DNA of 49,856 nucleotides, taken from Polaromonas sp. (lineage in GTDB: Bacteria > Pseudomonadota > Gammaproteobacteria > Burkholderiales > Burkholderiaceae_C). Where the stretch lies: positions 1 to 49,856 of the forward strand of contig JAQGLT010000086.1 of the NCBI GenBank assembly GCA_028292745.1. The letters run 5' to 3'. The stretch's first letter is position 1. The number at the start of each line of letters is the position of its first letter. The notes under the pieces are model-generated. The model saw only the letters and a program-made list of their open reading frames with translations. It searched no databases and had not been told where the DNA came from. This document shows positions 21,402 through 29,672 of this stretch, piece by piece. Made by a program: the position numbers and the translations under genes.

Positions 21402-21465
21402 CCGGCTAAAGGCCCAGTCCCGGCCGTCCAGGCCAGCCAAGCAAGCAATACTTCAGGAGATCGCC

Positions 21466-21990
21466 ATGAAATTTCACAGCACCATCGTCCAGACCCGCGT
21501 TCCCAGCCCGCTGGGAAGCATTGTCATCGCGGCCACCGACACCGGCCTGGCCGGGCTGTGGTTTGCCGAAAACCAGCGCTACCTGCCCAGCGCGCTCACC
21601 GGGCTGGCCGCCTGGCCCGAAAACGCGCACCACCCGGTCCTTCAGCAGACCCGCCGGCAACTCGTCGCGTATTTCGCGGGCCAGCGCAGCGCGTTCGACG
21701 TGCCGCTGGATTTGCGCTGCGGCACGGCCTTCCAGCAAGCGGTGTGGCAGGCGCTGCTGGCCATCCCGCAGGGCAGCGTCATCAGCTACGGCGAAGTCAG
21801 CCGCCGCATCGGCAACCCGGCGGCGGTGCGGGCCGTGGGCGGCGCGATCGGGCGCAATCCGGTCAGCATCATCGTGCCCTGCCACCGCGTGATGGGCGCC
21901 AGCGGCATGCTGACCGGCTACGGCGGCGGGCTGGACCGCAAGACCGCCCTGCTCCGCCTCGAAGGCGCGCTGGCCGAGAGCCTTTTTTGA
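21466..21990 (+). CDS. ogt: Methylated-DNA-[protein]-cysteine S-methyltransferase
   Basis: A 174-residue suicide repair protein that removes the methyl group from O6-methylguanine to its own cysteine. The active site is IIVPCHRVMG with Cys139. Also present are the helix-turn-helix segment (FQQAVWQALLAIPQGSVISYGEVSRRIG) and RAVGGAIGRNP. The ATG is preceded by a good AGGAGA site. It follows the Ada-N/AlkA fusion, so the two genes together carry the domains that E. coli Ada and AlkA combine differently. The 3' end overlaps the start of the transporter gene. Confidence 0.95.
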   Translation: MKFHSTIVQTRVPSPLGSIVIAATDTGLAGLWFAENQRYLPSALTGLAAWPENAHHPVLQQTRRQLVAYFAGQRSAFDVPLDLRCGTAFQQAVWQALLAIPQGSVISYGEVSRRIGNPAAVRAVGGAIGRNPVSIIVPCHRVMGASGMLTGYGGGLDRKTALLRLEGALAESLF

Positions 21991-22922
21991 GCACGCCGCC
22001 CCGGCTGGGCACGCCGGCCGCCGCCGGTGCCGCAACCGCCCGCCCCCAGGGCTGGGTCGCCGACTTCGTGCTGCTGGCCGCCATCTGGGGCGCCTCGTTT
22101 CTCTTCATGCGCATGGGGGCCGTCGAGTTCGGGCCGCTGCCCACCGCCGCCGTCCGGGTGGCGATCGCGGCGCTGTTCCTGTTGCCGCTGGTGTGGCTGC
22201 GCGGCCTGCTGCCCGAACTGAAAAAACACTGGCGGCGCACCTTCTTGATCGGCATGCTCAACTCCGGCATTCCGTTTGCCTGCATTTCGTTTGCGCTGCT
22301 GTCCATCAGCACCGGTCTGTCGTCCATCCTGAACGCCACGGTGCCGATGTTCGGCGCGCTGGTCGCCTGGGTGTGGCTCAAGGACAGACCGACGGCTTCG
22401 CGCATGCTGGGGCTGGTGATCGGCTTTGCCGGCGTGGCGCTGCTGGCCTGGGACCAGGCCACCTTCAAAGCCGGCGCCTCGGGCGTGGCGTCCGGCTGGG
22501 CGGTGCCGGCCTGCCTGCTGGCCTGCGTTTGCTACGGCATTTCGGCCAGCTACACCAAGCGTTTTCTTTCCGGCCTGCCGCCGCTGGTGACCGCCGCCGG
22601 CAGCCAGATCGGCGCCACGCTGGGCCTGGCCTTGCCTGCGCTGTGGCTGTGGCCGGCACGCATGCCGGGCGCCTCGGCCTGGCTGGCGCTGCTGGCCGTC
22701 GGCGTGGTGTGCACCGGCATCGCCTACATCCTGTTTTTCAGGCTGATCGAAAATGCCGGGCCGCCGCGCGCGCTGGCGGTGACGTTTGTGGTGCCGGTGT
22801 TCGCGGTGTTCTACGGCGTGCTGTTGCTGGGCGAGGCGGTGACGCTCTGGATGGTGGGCTGCGGCGGCGTCATTGTGTGCGGCACGGCGCTGGCGACCGG
22901 CTTGCTGAAAATCGGGCGATAG
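21987..22922 (+). CDS. EamA/DMT superfamily transporter
   Basis: A 311-residue inner-membrane protein with ten predicted helices arranged as two EamA repeats (ADFVLLAAIWGASFLFMRMGA at the start of the first, and GWAVPACLLACVCYGISASYTKRF at the start of the second). Proteins of this type export metabolites such as amino acids or purines, but the substrate cannot be predicted here. The start is probably the TTG at 21987, which overlaps the ogt stop as TTGA, since no ATG or GTG lies between there and the first helix. Co-transcription with ogt is likely. Confidence 0.85.
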   Translation: MSTPPRLGTPAAAGAATARPQGWVADFVLLAAIWGASFLFMRMGAVEFGPLPTAAVRVAIAALFLLPLVWLRGLLPELKKHWRRTFLIGMLNSGIPFACISFALLSISTGLSSILNATVPMFGALVAWVWLKDRPTASRMLGLVIGFAGVALLAWDQATFKAGASGVASGWAVPACLLACVCYGISASYTKRFLSGLPPLVTAAGSQIGATLGLALPALWLWPARMPGASAWLALLAVGVVCTGIAYILFFRLIENAGPPRALAVTFVVPVFAVFYGVLLLGEAVTLWMVGCGGVIVCGTALATGLLKIGR

Positions 22923-22950
22923 CTTCTGCCCGCAGATTCGGGCGGAAGCT
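22921..22950 (+). terminator. Hairpin after the EamA gene
   Basis: AGCTTCTGCCCG and CGGGCGGAAGCT form a 12-bp stem (one G-U pair) with a six-base loop, overlapping the stop codon of the transporter gene. No T-run follows, so it is either a weak terminator or an mRNA-stabilising hairpin. Confidence 0.5.
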
Positions 22951-23102
22951 GAACGCCGCCACGCCACGCAATCCCTGGCGCATGCGGGTTTCTACCCAGT
23001 GCTGGCAGCTGAATTTGAAAGCCAATCGAAAGCTGCCACTCGATAAAGTTTGTAGTGCCGATTCCGCCATGGGGTGTGCGACCGGTCACTACAGGAGACA
23101 TC

Positions 23103-24080
23103 ATGAAATTCAAATTTGTATTCGCATCAACGCTTGCACTGATTGTTGGTACTGCGGGTGCCGGCCCTCTCGACAAGACGGAATGCATCGCTGGCGCCAA
23201 GCCCGGCGGTGGTTTCGACGTGACCTGCAAGATGGCGCAGTCAGCGCTGCTGGAGGGGAAGTTCATTGCAGACCCGATGCGCGTGACCTACATGCCCGGT
23301 GGGATCGGTGCTGTTGCCTACAACACTGTTGTGGCCCAGCGCCCCGGAGACGCAAACACCATCATTGCGTTTTCCGGCGGTTCGCTGCTGAATCTGGCCC
23401 AGGGAAAGTTTGGCCGGTACACGGAAAATGACGTTCGCTGGGTGGCAACCATTGGGAGCGACTACGGCGTTGTCGTGGTCAAGCAGGATTCACCTTACAA
23501 GAGCATTCAAGACCTCATCACCGCACTTAAAAGCGATCCTACAAAAGTTGTCTTTGGCGCAGGTGGAACAGTCGGAAGCCAGGATTGGATGAAGGCTGCG
23601 CTGACCGCCAAGGCTGCGGGCCTGAACCACAAAGCAATGCGGTTTGTAGCCTTCGAGGGCGGAGGCAAAGCGGTGACGGCATTGCAGGGCGGTCACGTGC
23701 ATGTCTATGCCGGAGATGCCTCGGAAGCGTCCGAGCAGATGAAGGCGGGTGCAAAAATCCGGGTGCTGGCTGTCATGGCCGACAAGCGCCTGGAAGGTTC
23801 CTTGTCCAATGTTCCCACCATGAAAGAATTGGGCTACGACGTGGAGTGGCCTATTGTTCGCGGGTTTTATGTGGGGCCCAAGGTCAGTGATGCCGACTAC
23901 AAGGTCTGGGTGGACACTTTCAACAAGATGATGGCCACGCCCGCCTTCAACAAGCTGCTTGCCGAGCGCGGTCTCTTCAAGTATGCGGTCACCGGGCCTG
24001 AACTCGACGCGTTGGTCAAGCGGCAAGTCGCTGGCTACCGCAAGCTGGCTGAAGAATTCAATCTCAACGTCACGAAGTAA
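23103..24080 (+). CDS. tctC: TTT transporter periplasmic binding protein (first set)
   Basis: A 325-residue TctC-family solute receptor with a signal peptide (KFKFVFASTLALIVGTAGAG). The mature start ECIAGAKPGGGFDVTCK resembles that of TctC proteins known for citrate-type tricarboxylates. Other family features are YMPGGIGAVAYN and FEGGGKAVTALQGGHV. The ATG has an AGGAGA site. It binds the substrate in the periplasm and delivers it to TctA/TctB. The family expands greatly in Comamonadaceae, so the ligand is only inferred as a tri- or dicarboxylate. Third-position base use is visibly less GC-rich than in the flanking glg genes. Confidence 0.88.
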   Translation: MKFKFVFASTLALIVGTAGAGPLDKTECIAGAKPGGGFDVTCKMAQSALLEGKFIADPMRVTYMPGGIGAVAYNTVVAQRPGDANTIIAFSGGSLLNLAQGKFGRYTENDVRWVATIGSDYGVVVVKQDSPYKSIQDLITALKSDPTKVVFGAGGTVGSQDWMKAALTAKAAGLNHKAMRFVAFEGGGKAVTALQGGHVHVYAGDASEASEQMKAGAKIRVLAVMADKRLEGSLSNVPTMKELGYDVEWPIVRGFYVGPKVSDADYKVWVDTFNKMMATPAFNKLLAERGLFKYAVTGPELDALVKRQVAGYRKLAEEFNLNVTK

Positions 24081-24104
24081 CTCGATGCGCAACGGAAGAT
24101 CTTC

Positions 24105-24557
24105 ATGAGCGACCGCATTCTCGGTACGGTCTGTGTGGTTGTGGCTGCCGGTATGGCCTGGTCGGCGCAAAGCTATGTGGCACCTGTTTCCTACGAACCC
24201 GTGGGGCCACGGTCGTTTCCACTGCTGCTGGCTGGGCTGATCGGTCTGATTGGCGCTTGGCTGGTGGTGCGGCCGTCCGAAAGCCAGGGTCAAGCTGCTT
24301 TCTCCCGCGCAAACCTGATGCGCACCGGCATCTGCGCGCTGACGGTGGCGGGCTACGCCTTGCTGTTTCAACCCTTGGGCTTTGTTGTGGCGACAGCGCT
24401 GATGACGGTCCCCGTGGGGATGGTTTTCGGCGGCACCTGGAAACGAAGTCTTCTTGCCGGCGTCGTCATGGGCATCACGCTATTTTTCCTGTTTGATCGC
24501 GTGCTGGATGTGGTGCTTCCAACAGGCCTCTTGTCTGCATTTTTGGGAGGCCGTTGA
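24105..24557 (+). CDS. tctB: TTT transporter small membrane subunit (first set)
   Basis: A 150-residue protein with four predicted helices (residues about 5-25, 37-55, 70-100 and 112-140) matching TctB in size and pattern; PVSYEPVGPRSFPLLLAGLIGL is family-like. It is the small inner-membrane subunit of the tricarboxylate uptake system. It lies 24 bp after tctC, and its stop overlaps the tctA start by one base. Confidence 0.85.
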   Translation: MSDRILGTVCVVVAAGMAWSAQSYVAPVSYEPVGPRSFPLLLAGLIGLIGAWLVVRPSESQGQAAFSRANLMRTGICALTVAGYALLFQPLGFVVATALMTVPVGMVFGGTWKRSLLAGVVMGITLFFLFDRVLDVVLPTGLLSAFLGGR

Positions 24558-26074
24558 TGAGCACGATTGACTATTTAATGGCGGGTTTCGGCGTGGCGCT
24601 GCAGCCTGGCAACCTCATGGTGGCGGCCTTGGGCGCGTTCATCGGGACTGTTGTCGGGCTTTTACCGGGTCTGGGCCCGATCAATGGCGTCGCCATACTG
24701 ATCCCGATTGCTTTTGCAATGAAGCTGCCGCCTGAGACGGCGTTGATACTTCTGGCGGCGGTCTACATCGGCTGCGAGTACGGAGGACGGATATCTTCCA
24801 TCCTGCTCAATGTCCCGGGTGATGCCGGCGCGATCATGACCGCGCTGGATGGGTATCCGATGGCCCGTAAAGGCATGGCGGGGGTCGCGCTGTCCATTTC
24901 CGCCTGGAGTTCATTTGTCGGCTCGATCATCGCGACCATCGGCATCGTTCTGTTTGCGCCGCTGCTGGCCTCGTGGGCACTGGCTTTCGGACCTGCGGAG
25001 TACTTCGCGCTGATGTGTCTTGCTTTCGCCTGCATCACAGGCCTGATGGGCGATGCGCCGGTGAAAGCCGGCCTGGCAGCGCTTATCGGCCTTTCGCTGG
25101 CAACCGTCGGACTTGACTCGAACTCCGGGGTATACCGCTTCACGGCCGACAACGTGCACCTGTCCGACGGTGTTCAGTTTGTGGTGGTCGTGATCGGTCT
25201 GTTTTCGATCAGCGAAATTTTGTTGATGCTGGAGAGCCAGCACAGCAATCAGGCGCAAATCAAGCAAACGGGCCGCTCCATGTTCAATCGCCAGGAGATG
25301 GCCAGCACGTGGTGGGGGACTGTGCGCTCAAGCGTGCTGGGGTTTGTGGTGGGTGTGCTGCCGGGCGCTGGTGCGACCATTGCCAGCGCCATGGCCTACA
25401 CCATGGAAAAGCGCCTCACCGACAAAGAGGGAACGTTTGGCTCGGGCGACATCCGGGGCGTGGCGGCCCCGGAAGCGGCCAACAATGCGTCGGCGCAAGG
25501 CTCTTTCGTGCCCATGCTGACCTTGGGGGTTCCGGGGTCTGGCACCACCGCCGTCATGATGGGAGCACTGGCGCTGTACAACATCACGCCCGGGCCAGCA
25601 TTGTTCACTCAGCAACCCAACCTGGTGTGGGGATTGATTGCATCGTTCTTCATAGGCAATGTGATTTTGCTGGTCATGAACATACCGCTGGTAGGCCTGT
25701 TCTCCCGGATTCTGCAAGTGCCGAACTGGCTGCTGGTGCCCGCGATTTTGGCGGTGAGCACGGTGGGGGTTTATTCTGTGCATGCCACCACCTTCGATCT
25801 GATGCTGATGGCTGCGCTGGGGTTGATCGGTTACTTACTGCGCAAGCAAGAGGTTCCCATGGCGCCCCTCATTCTCGGCTTTGTGCTGGGCAACCTGATG
25901 GAGCAGAACCTGCGCCGCGCGCTTTCAATCACGAATGGCGAGTTGGGAATTTTGTGGGAAAGCCCTATTTCAATTGGGCTATGGATTGGGGCGCTGTCAA
26001 TGCTGCTGTTGCCGCCGCTCTACCGGCTGTACAAAAGCCGGGATACGAGGACACCCCTTCAAATGCCTAGCTAG
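24557..26074 (+). CDS. tctA: TTT transporter large membrane subunit (first set)
   Basis: A 505-residue permease of the TctA family with about a dozen helices. Conserved glycine-rich signatures appear twice, as expected for the repeat fold: GTVVGLLPGLGPINGVAILIP near 31-51 and VVGVLPGAGATIASAMAY near 258-275. GVAAPEAANNASAQGSFVPMLTLGVPGSGTTAVMMGAL follows. The ATG overlaps the tctB stop (TGATG). It ends convergently with the LysR gene. It is the transport channel for the ligand of the tctC upstream; ion coupling is typical for the family. Confidence 0.9.
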   Translation: MSTIDYLMAGFGVALQPGNLMVAALGAFIGTVVGLLPGLGPINGVAILIPIAFAMKLPPETALILLAAVYIGCEYGGRISSILLNVPGDAGAIMTALDGYPMARKGMAGVALSISAWSSFVGSIIATIGIVLFAPLLASWALAFGPAEYFALMCLAFACITGLMGDAPVKAGLAALIGLSLATVGLDSNSGVYRFTADNVHLSDGVQFVVVVIGLFSISEILLMLESQHSNQAQIKQTGRSMFNRQEMASTWWGTVRSSVLGFVVGVLPGAGATIASAMAYTMEKRLTDKEGTFGSGDIRGVAAPEAANNASAQGSFVPMLTLGVPGSGTTAVMMGALALYNITPGPALFTQQPNLVWGLIASFFIGNVILLVMNIPLVGLFSRILQVPNWLLVPAILAVSTVGVYSVHATTFDLMLMAALGLIGYLLRKQEVPMAPLILGFVLGNLMEQNLRRALSITNGELGILWESPISIGLWIGALSMLLLPPLYRLYKSRDTRTPLQMPS

Positions 26075-26120
26075 CGCGGTTTCGCCCTGGCGGGCAACCG
26101 CCAGGCCCGGTAGTTAAATC

Positions 26121-26184
26121 GCTCCTGAATTCATAGCTGCTTGCGCAGGCGCTGTATGCGCTGGAGGCAGTTTTGATCATAAAT
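26121..26184 (+). repeat. Dispersed double-hairpin repeat, copy 8
   Basis: Starts GCTCCTGAATTCATAGC, then GCTTGCGCAGGCGCTG and TATGCGCTGGAGG, with the tail TTTTGATCATAAAT. It lies in the convergent gap between tctA and the LysR gene and could fold as a bidirectional terminator-like structure. Confidence 0.85.
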
Positions 26185-26258
26185 TTCGCCATTTCCCTGG
26201 CTTTCCCTGGTATTTCTCCTTCCCCGCTGGGGACGGTTGAGATGGGGGCCAGCAGGAC

Positions 26259-27224
26259 TCAAACGCCAGCCGACGGCTTTTTCATGCTTGCCTGAGGCCT
26301 GCCTGGCGCCCGCGCCTTGGCCGCCGCCATCAGCCGCTCCAGCATGATCGAGGCCGCCGGGCTGGGGGTGCGTTCGCGCAAGCGCAGCACATAGACCCGG
26401 CGGGTCAACCGGGGCGTCGTCAGCGGAATGAAGACGAGCGAACTTGCGTCACGGGGCACCGCGATTTTCGGCAGCACCGTAACCCCCACCCCTTCGCGCA
26501 ACAGCCCCAGCAGGGTCAGGATGCCTTCGGTGTTCAGCTGCGCGCGCGCCAGGACCTGCACCGCCTGCGGGTCCTCCAGCTGCCGATGCGCGGTGGTGCC
26601 GATGAGGGGCAAACCGCTGAGGCTGGACCAGCTGAGATTGCGGCGGGCGGCCAGCGGGTGATCGGGCCGGCAGACGAAGCCGAACGGGTCTTCCATCAGC
26701 GGCGTGAGGTGAAGTCGCGGATCGGCCTGGACCGGGCTGCAGATGCCGAGCTCCGCCTCGCCGGCCAGCACCATCGCCTCAATGCTCTGCGAATTGCTGT
26801 CGCGCAGATGGAGATCGACGTCGGGGTGGTCACGCATGAAGCCGTGCACGATGGCCGGCAGCCAGTTGCTGGATACGCTGGCGATCGAGGCGATGGTCAG
26901 GCGCCCCAGCGCCCCCGAGGCCAGCGACTGCATGGCGGCCACCATGCGGTCGTAGTGCACCAGCAATTCCTCCACCAGCGGCTGGCAGGCCAGGCCATAG
27001 GCCGTCGCGGCGGAACGCTGGCCCGGCTCGAACAGCGGCTGGCCGAGCAGGCCTTCGATCGCCTGGATCGACTTGGTGATGGCCGGCTGCGAGCGAAAGG
27101 CCTTGCTGGCGGCCGCCTGGAAGCTGCCTTGCTGCGCCACCAGCAGAAAGTGGCGGAGTTGCCGGATCGCCACCTCCGGGACGGGAACATTCGATTTTTT
27201 CATCGATCGATGATAACTATTCAT
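26259..27224 (-). CDS. LysR family transcriptional regulator
   Basis: A 321-residue regulator. The N-terminal winged helix-turn-helix is in IRQLRHFLLVAQQGSFQAAASKAFRSQPAITKSIQAIEGLLGQPLFE (split here by its helices near residues 20-66). The remainder is the substrate-binding co-inducer domain (LTIASIASVSSNWLPAI, ELGICSPVQ, LREGVGVTVLPKIA). The start may be the ATG at 27224 or the one at 27203; neither has a strong ribosome site. It is divergent from prpD with only 59 bp between them, the classic arrangement in which a LysR protein controls its neighbour, here probably in response to the imported tricarboxylate or an intermediate. Confidence 0.9.
   Translation of the reverse strand: MNSYHRSMKKSNVPVPEVAIRQLRHFLLVAQQGSFQAAASKAFRSQPAITKSIQAIEGLLGQPLFEPGQRSAATAYGLACQPLVEELLVHYDRMVAAMQSLASGALGRLTIASIASVSSNWLPAIVHGFMRDHPDVDLHLRDSNSQSIEAMVLAGEAELGICSPVQADPRLHLTPLMEDPFGFVCRPDHPLAARRNLSWSSLSGLPLIGTTAHRQLEDPQAVQVLARAQLNTEGILTLLGLLREGVGVTVLPKIAVPRDASSLVFIPLTTPRLTRRVYVLRLRERTPSPAASIMLERLMAAAKARAPGRPQASMKKPSAGV
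27201..27224. promoter_or_regulatory. Palindromes at the LysR/prpD divergent region
   Basis: CATCGATCGATG (27201-27212) is a perfect 12-bp palindrome. Next to it, ATGA-N7-TCAT (27210-27224) contains a T-N11-A arrangement as found in LysR boxes. They lie at the 5' end of the LysR gene and face the prpD start, so an autoregulatory operator is possible. If so, the LysR start would more likely be the ATG at 27203. Confidence 0.4.
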
Positions 27225-27283
27225 TTGATTTATAGCGTGCCGGACTTGAAGATGGCAGGCTCTTCAGCCATCACACCTGCCGC

Positions 27284-28732
27284 ATGTCCGACTTCAGATT
27301 CAACGAGCGCCCGCCCACCGACCCGGTGCTGCTGGACATCGCCCATTACATTCTCCAGCGCCCGGTCGACAGCCCGCTGGCCTACGAGACGGCCCGGCTG
27401 TGCCTGATTGACAGCCTGGGCTGCGGGCTGGCCGCCCTGTCCTACCCGGCCTGCACCAAGCTGCTCGGGCCGATCGTGCCGGGCACCACCGTGCCGGGCG
27501 GCGCCCGGGTGCCGGGCACGCCCTTCGTGCTGGATCCGGTGCAGGCCGCCTTCAACATCGGCACGCTGATCCGCTGGCTCGATTTCAACGATTGCTGGCT
27601 CGCCGCCGAGTGGGGCCATCCTTCCGACAACCTGGGCGGCATCCTGGCCGTGGCCGACTGGCTCTCGCGCAGCGCGGTGGCGCAAGGCCGTGCGCCCCTG
27701 ACCATGCGCGACGTGCTCACCGCCATGGTCAAGGCGCACGAGATCCAGGGCTGCTTCGCGCTGGAGAACGCATTCAACAAAGTGGGTCTGGACCACGTGC
27801 TGCTGGTCAAGCTGGCCTCCACCGCTGTGGTCGGCCAGCTGCTGGGGCTGACCCAGGATGAGCTGGTCAATGCGCTGTCGCTGGTGTTCTGCGACGGCCA
27901 GGCCCTTCGCACCTACCGCCACGCGCCCAACACCGGCAGCCGCAAGAGCTGGGCCGCCGGCGATGCCACCAGCCGCGCCGTGTGGCTGGCGCTGATGGCC
28001 AAGACCGGCGAGATGGGCTACCCGGCCGTGCTCAGCACCAAGACCTGGGGCTTTTACGACGCCAGCTTTCGTGGCGACGCGTTCAAGTTCCAGCGGCCCT
28101 ACGGCAGCTACGTGATGGAAAACGTGCTCTTCAAGATCTCCTACCCGGCCGAGTTCCACGCCCAGACGGCGGTGGAAGCCGCGATGCAGATCCACCAGCG
28201 CCTGCGCGCTCAAGGGCGCAGCAGCGACGACATCCGCGAGGTGACGATCCGCACACAGGAAGCCGCCATCCGCATCATCGACAAGCGCGGCCCGCTGCAC
28301 AACCCGGCCGACCGCGACCACACCATGCAGTACATGGTGGCGGTTCCGCTGATCTTCGGGCGCCTGACGGCCGCCGACTACGAGGATGACGTCGCGGCCG
28401 ATCCGCGCGTCGATGCCTTGCGCGGCAAGATGCGCTGCCTCGAAGACCCCGGCTTCACGCAGGCCTACCACGACCCCGAGCGGCGCGCCATTCCCAACGC
28501 GCTGAGCGTCACGCTGAACGACGGTACGGTGCTGGACGAAGTCTGCATCGAGTACCCGATCGGCCATCGGCGCCGCCGGGCCGAAGGCATCCCGCTGCTG
28601 CACGCCAAGTTCCGCGCCCACCTGGCCGGCCGCTTTGCCGCCAAGCAGCAGCAGGCTATCCTGGACGCTTCGCTCGACGCCGCGCGCCTGGACGCCATGC
28701 CGGTGCACGAATACATGAACCTCTACATCTGA
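27284..28732 (+). CDS. prpD: 2-methylcitrate dehydratase, PrpD orthologue
   Basis: A 482-residue MmgE/PrpD protein, very close in length and sequence to the proteobacterial methylcitrate-cycle PrpD. Recognised segments include KLLGPIVPGTTVPGG, DPVQAAFNIGTLIRWLDFND, AEWGHPSDNLGGILA, TAMVKAHEIQGC, TYRHAPNTGSRKSWAAGDATS, RPYGSYVMENVLFKIS and NPADRDHTMQYMVA. In the known pathway it dehydrates 2-methylcitrate to cis-2-methylaconitate and needs no Fe-S cluster. It leads a seven-gene plus-strand operon that contains no methylcitrate synthase. The start gives the normal N-terminus and lies 59 bp from the divergent LysR gene. Confidence 0.93.
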   Translation: MSDFRFNERPPTDPVLLDIAHYILQRPVDSPLAYETARLCLIDSLGCGLAALSYPACTKLLGPIVPGTTVPGGARVPGTPFVLDPVQAAFNIGTLIRWLDFNDCWLAAEWGHPSDNLGGILAVADWLSRSAVAQGRAPLTMRDVLTAMVKAHEIQGCFALENAFNKVGLDHVLLVKLASTAVVGQLLGLTQDELVNALSLVFCDGQALRTYRHAPNTGSRKSWAAGDATSRAVWLALMAKTGEMGYPAVLSTKTWGFYDASFRGDAFKFQRPYGSYVMENVLFKISYPAEFHAQTAVEAAMQIHQRLRAQGRSSDDIREVTIRTQEAAIRIIDKRGPLHNPADRDHTMQYMVAVPLIFGRLTAADYEDDVAADPRVDALRGKMRCLEDPGFTQAYHDPERRAIPNALSVTLNDGTVLDEVCIEYPIGHRRRRAEGIPLLHAKFRAHLAGRFAAKQQQAILDASLDAARLDAMPVHEYMNLYI

Positions 28733-28739
28733 GCCCGCC

Positions 28740-29672
28740 ATGCCCTACCTCTGCGCCTCCGATCTACCCCAGGCACCCGCCGGGCAGCGCCTGCGCGCGC
28801 TGCTGGCACGCGGCGGCTTGCTGCCGCTGCCGGGCACCCACAACGGCATGGCGGCGCTGCAGGCCCGCGCGGCCGGCTTCGAGGCGGCCTACCTGTCGGG
28901 CGCGGCGATGACGGCCTCCATGGGCCTGCCCGACCTGGGCATCATCACCGTCGACGAAGTCTGCTTCTTCGTGCGCCAGATCGTGCGCGCCAGCGGCCTG
29001 CCGCTGCTGGTGGACGGCGACACCGGCTACGGCGAGGCGCTCAACGTCATGCACATGGTGCGCAGCTTCGAAGATGCCGGGGCGGCGGCGGTCCACATCG
29101 AGGACCAATTGCTGCCCAAGAAGTGCGGGCACCTGAACGACAAGAAACTGGCCTCGGCCGACGACATGTGCGCCAAGGTCGCCGCGGCGGCCCGCGCCCG
29201 GCGCGACCTGGTCATCATCGCGCGCACCGACGCCGCCGCCAGCGAGGGCCTGGACGGCGCGGTGGAACGCGCGCGGCGCTATGTGCAGGCGGGGGCCGAT
29301 GCGATTTTTCCCGAGGCGCTGACCAGCGCCGAGATGTTCCGCGAGTTCGCGCGCCGCCTGCCGGGCGTGCCACTGCTGGCGAACATGACCGAGTTCGGCC
29401 GCACGCCGTTTTTCAGTGCGGCCGAGTTTGAGGCCATGGGCTACCGCATGCTGATCTGGCCGGTCAGCTCGCTGCGCGTGGCCAACAAGGCGCAGGCCGA
29501 GCTCTATGCGGAGCTGCGGCGAAGTGGCAGCGCGCAGGCGCTGCTGGCGCGCATGCAGACCCGGGCCGAGCTCTACGAGCTGATCGGCCTGCGGTCGTTC
29601 GAGGAGTTGGACGCTTCCCTGGTAGCCACCGTGCTGCCCCCATTCGAAGAACCTAAGGAGACAAAACCATGA
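28740..29672 (+). CDS. prpB: Methylisocitrate lyase-like enzyme
   Basis: A 310-residue member of the isocitrate lyase/PEP mutase superfamily. The flexible active-site loop is LPKKCGHLNDKKL with Cys129. Substrate and Mg2+ residues sit in LVDGDTGYGEALN and AAVHIEDQ. The C-terminal side has ARTDAAASEGLDGA, IFPEALT and ANMTEFGRTPFF. The methylisocitrate lyase reaction yields pyruvate and succinate. The loop reads KKCGH with LNDKK where E. coli PrpB has KRCGH, so related substrates (dimethylmalate or other 2-substituted malates) cannot be excluded. It starts 7 bp after prpD, and its stop overlaps tctC as ATGA. The gene symbol is used by context and similarity. Confidence 0.82.
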   Translation: MPYLCASDLPQAPAGQRLRALLARGGLLPLPGTHNGMAALQARAAGFEAAYLSGAAMTASMGLPDLGIITVDEVCFFVRQIVRASGLPLLVDGDTGYGEALNVMHMVRSFEDAGAAAVHIEDQLLPKKCGHLNDKKLASADDMCAKVAAAARARRDLVIIARTDAAASEGLDGAVERARRYVQAGADAIFPEALTSAEMFREFARRLPGVPLLANMTEFGRTPFFSAAEFEAMGYRMLIWPVSSLRVANKAQAELYAELRRSGSAQALLARMQTRAELYELIGLRSFEELDASLVATVLPPFEEPKETKP

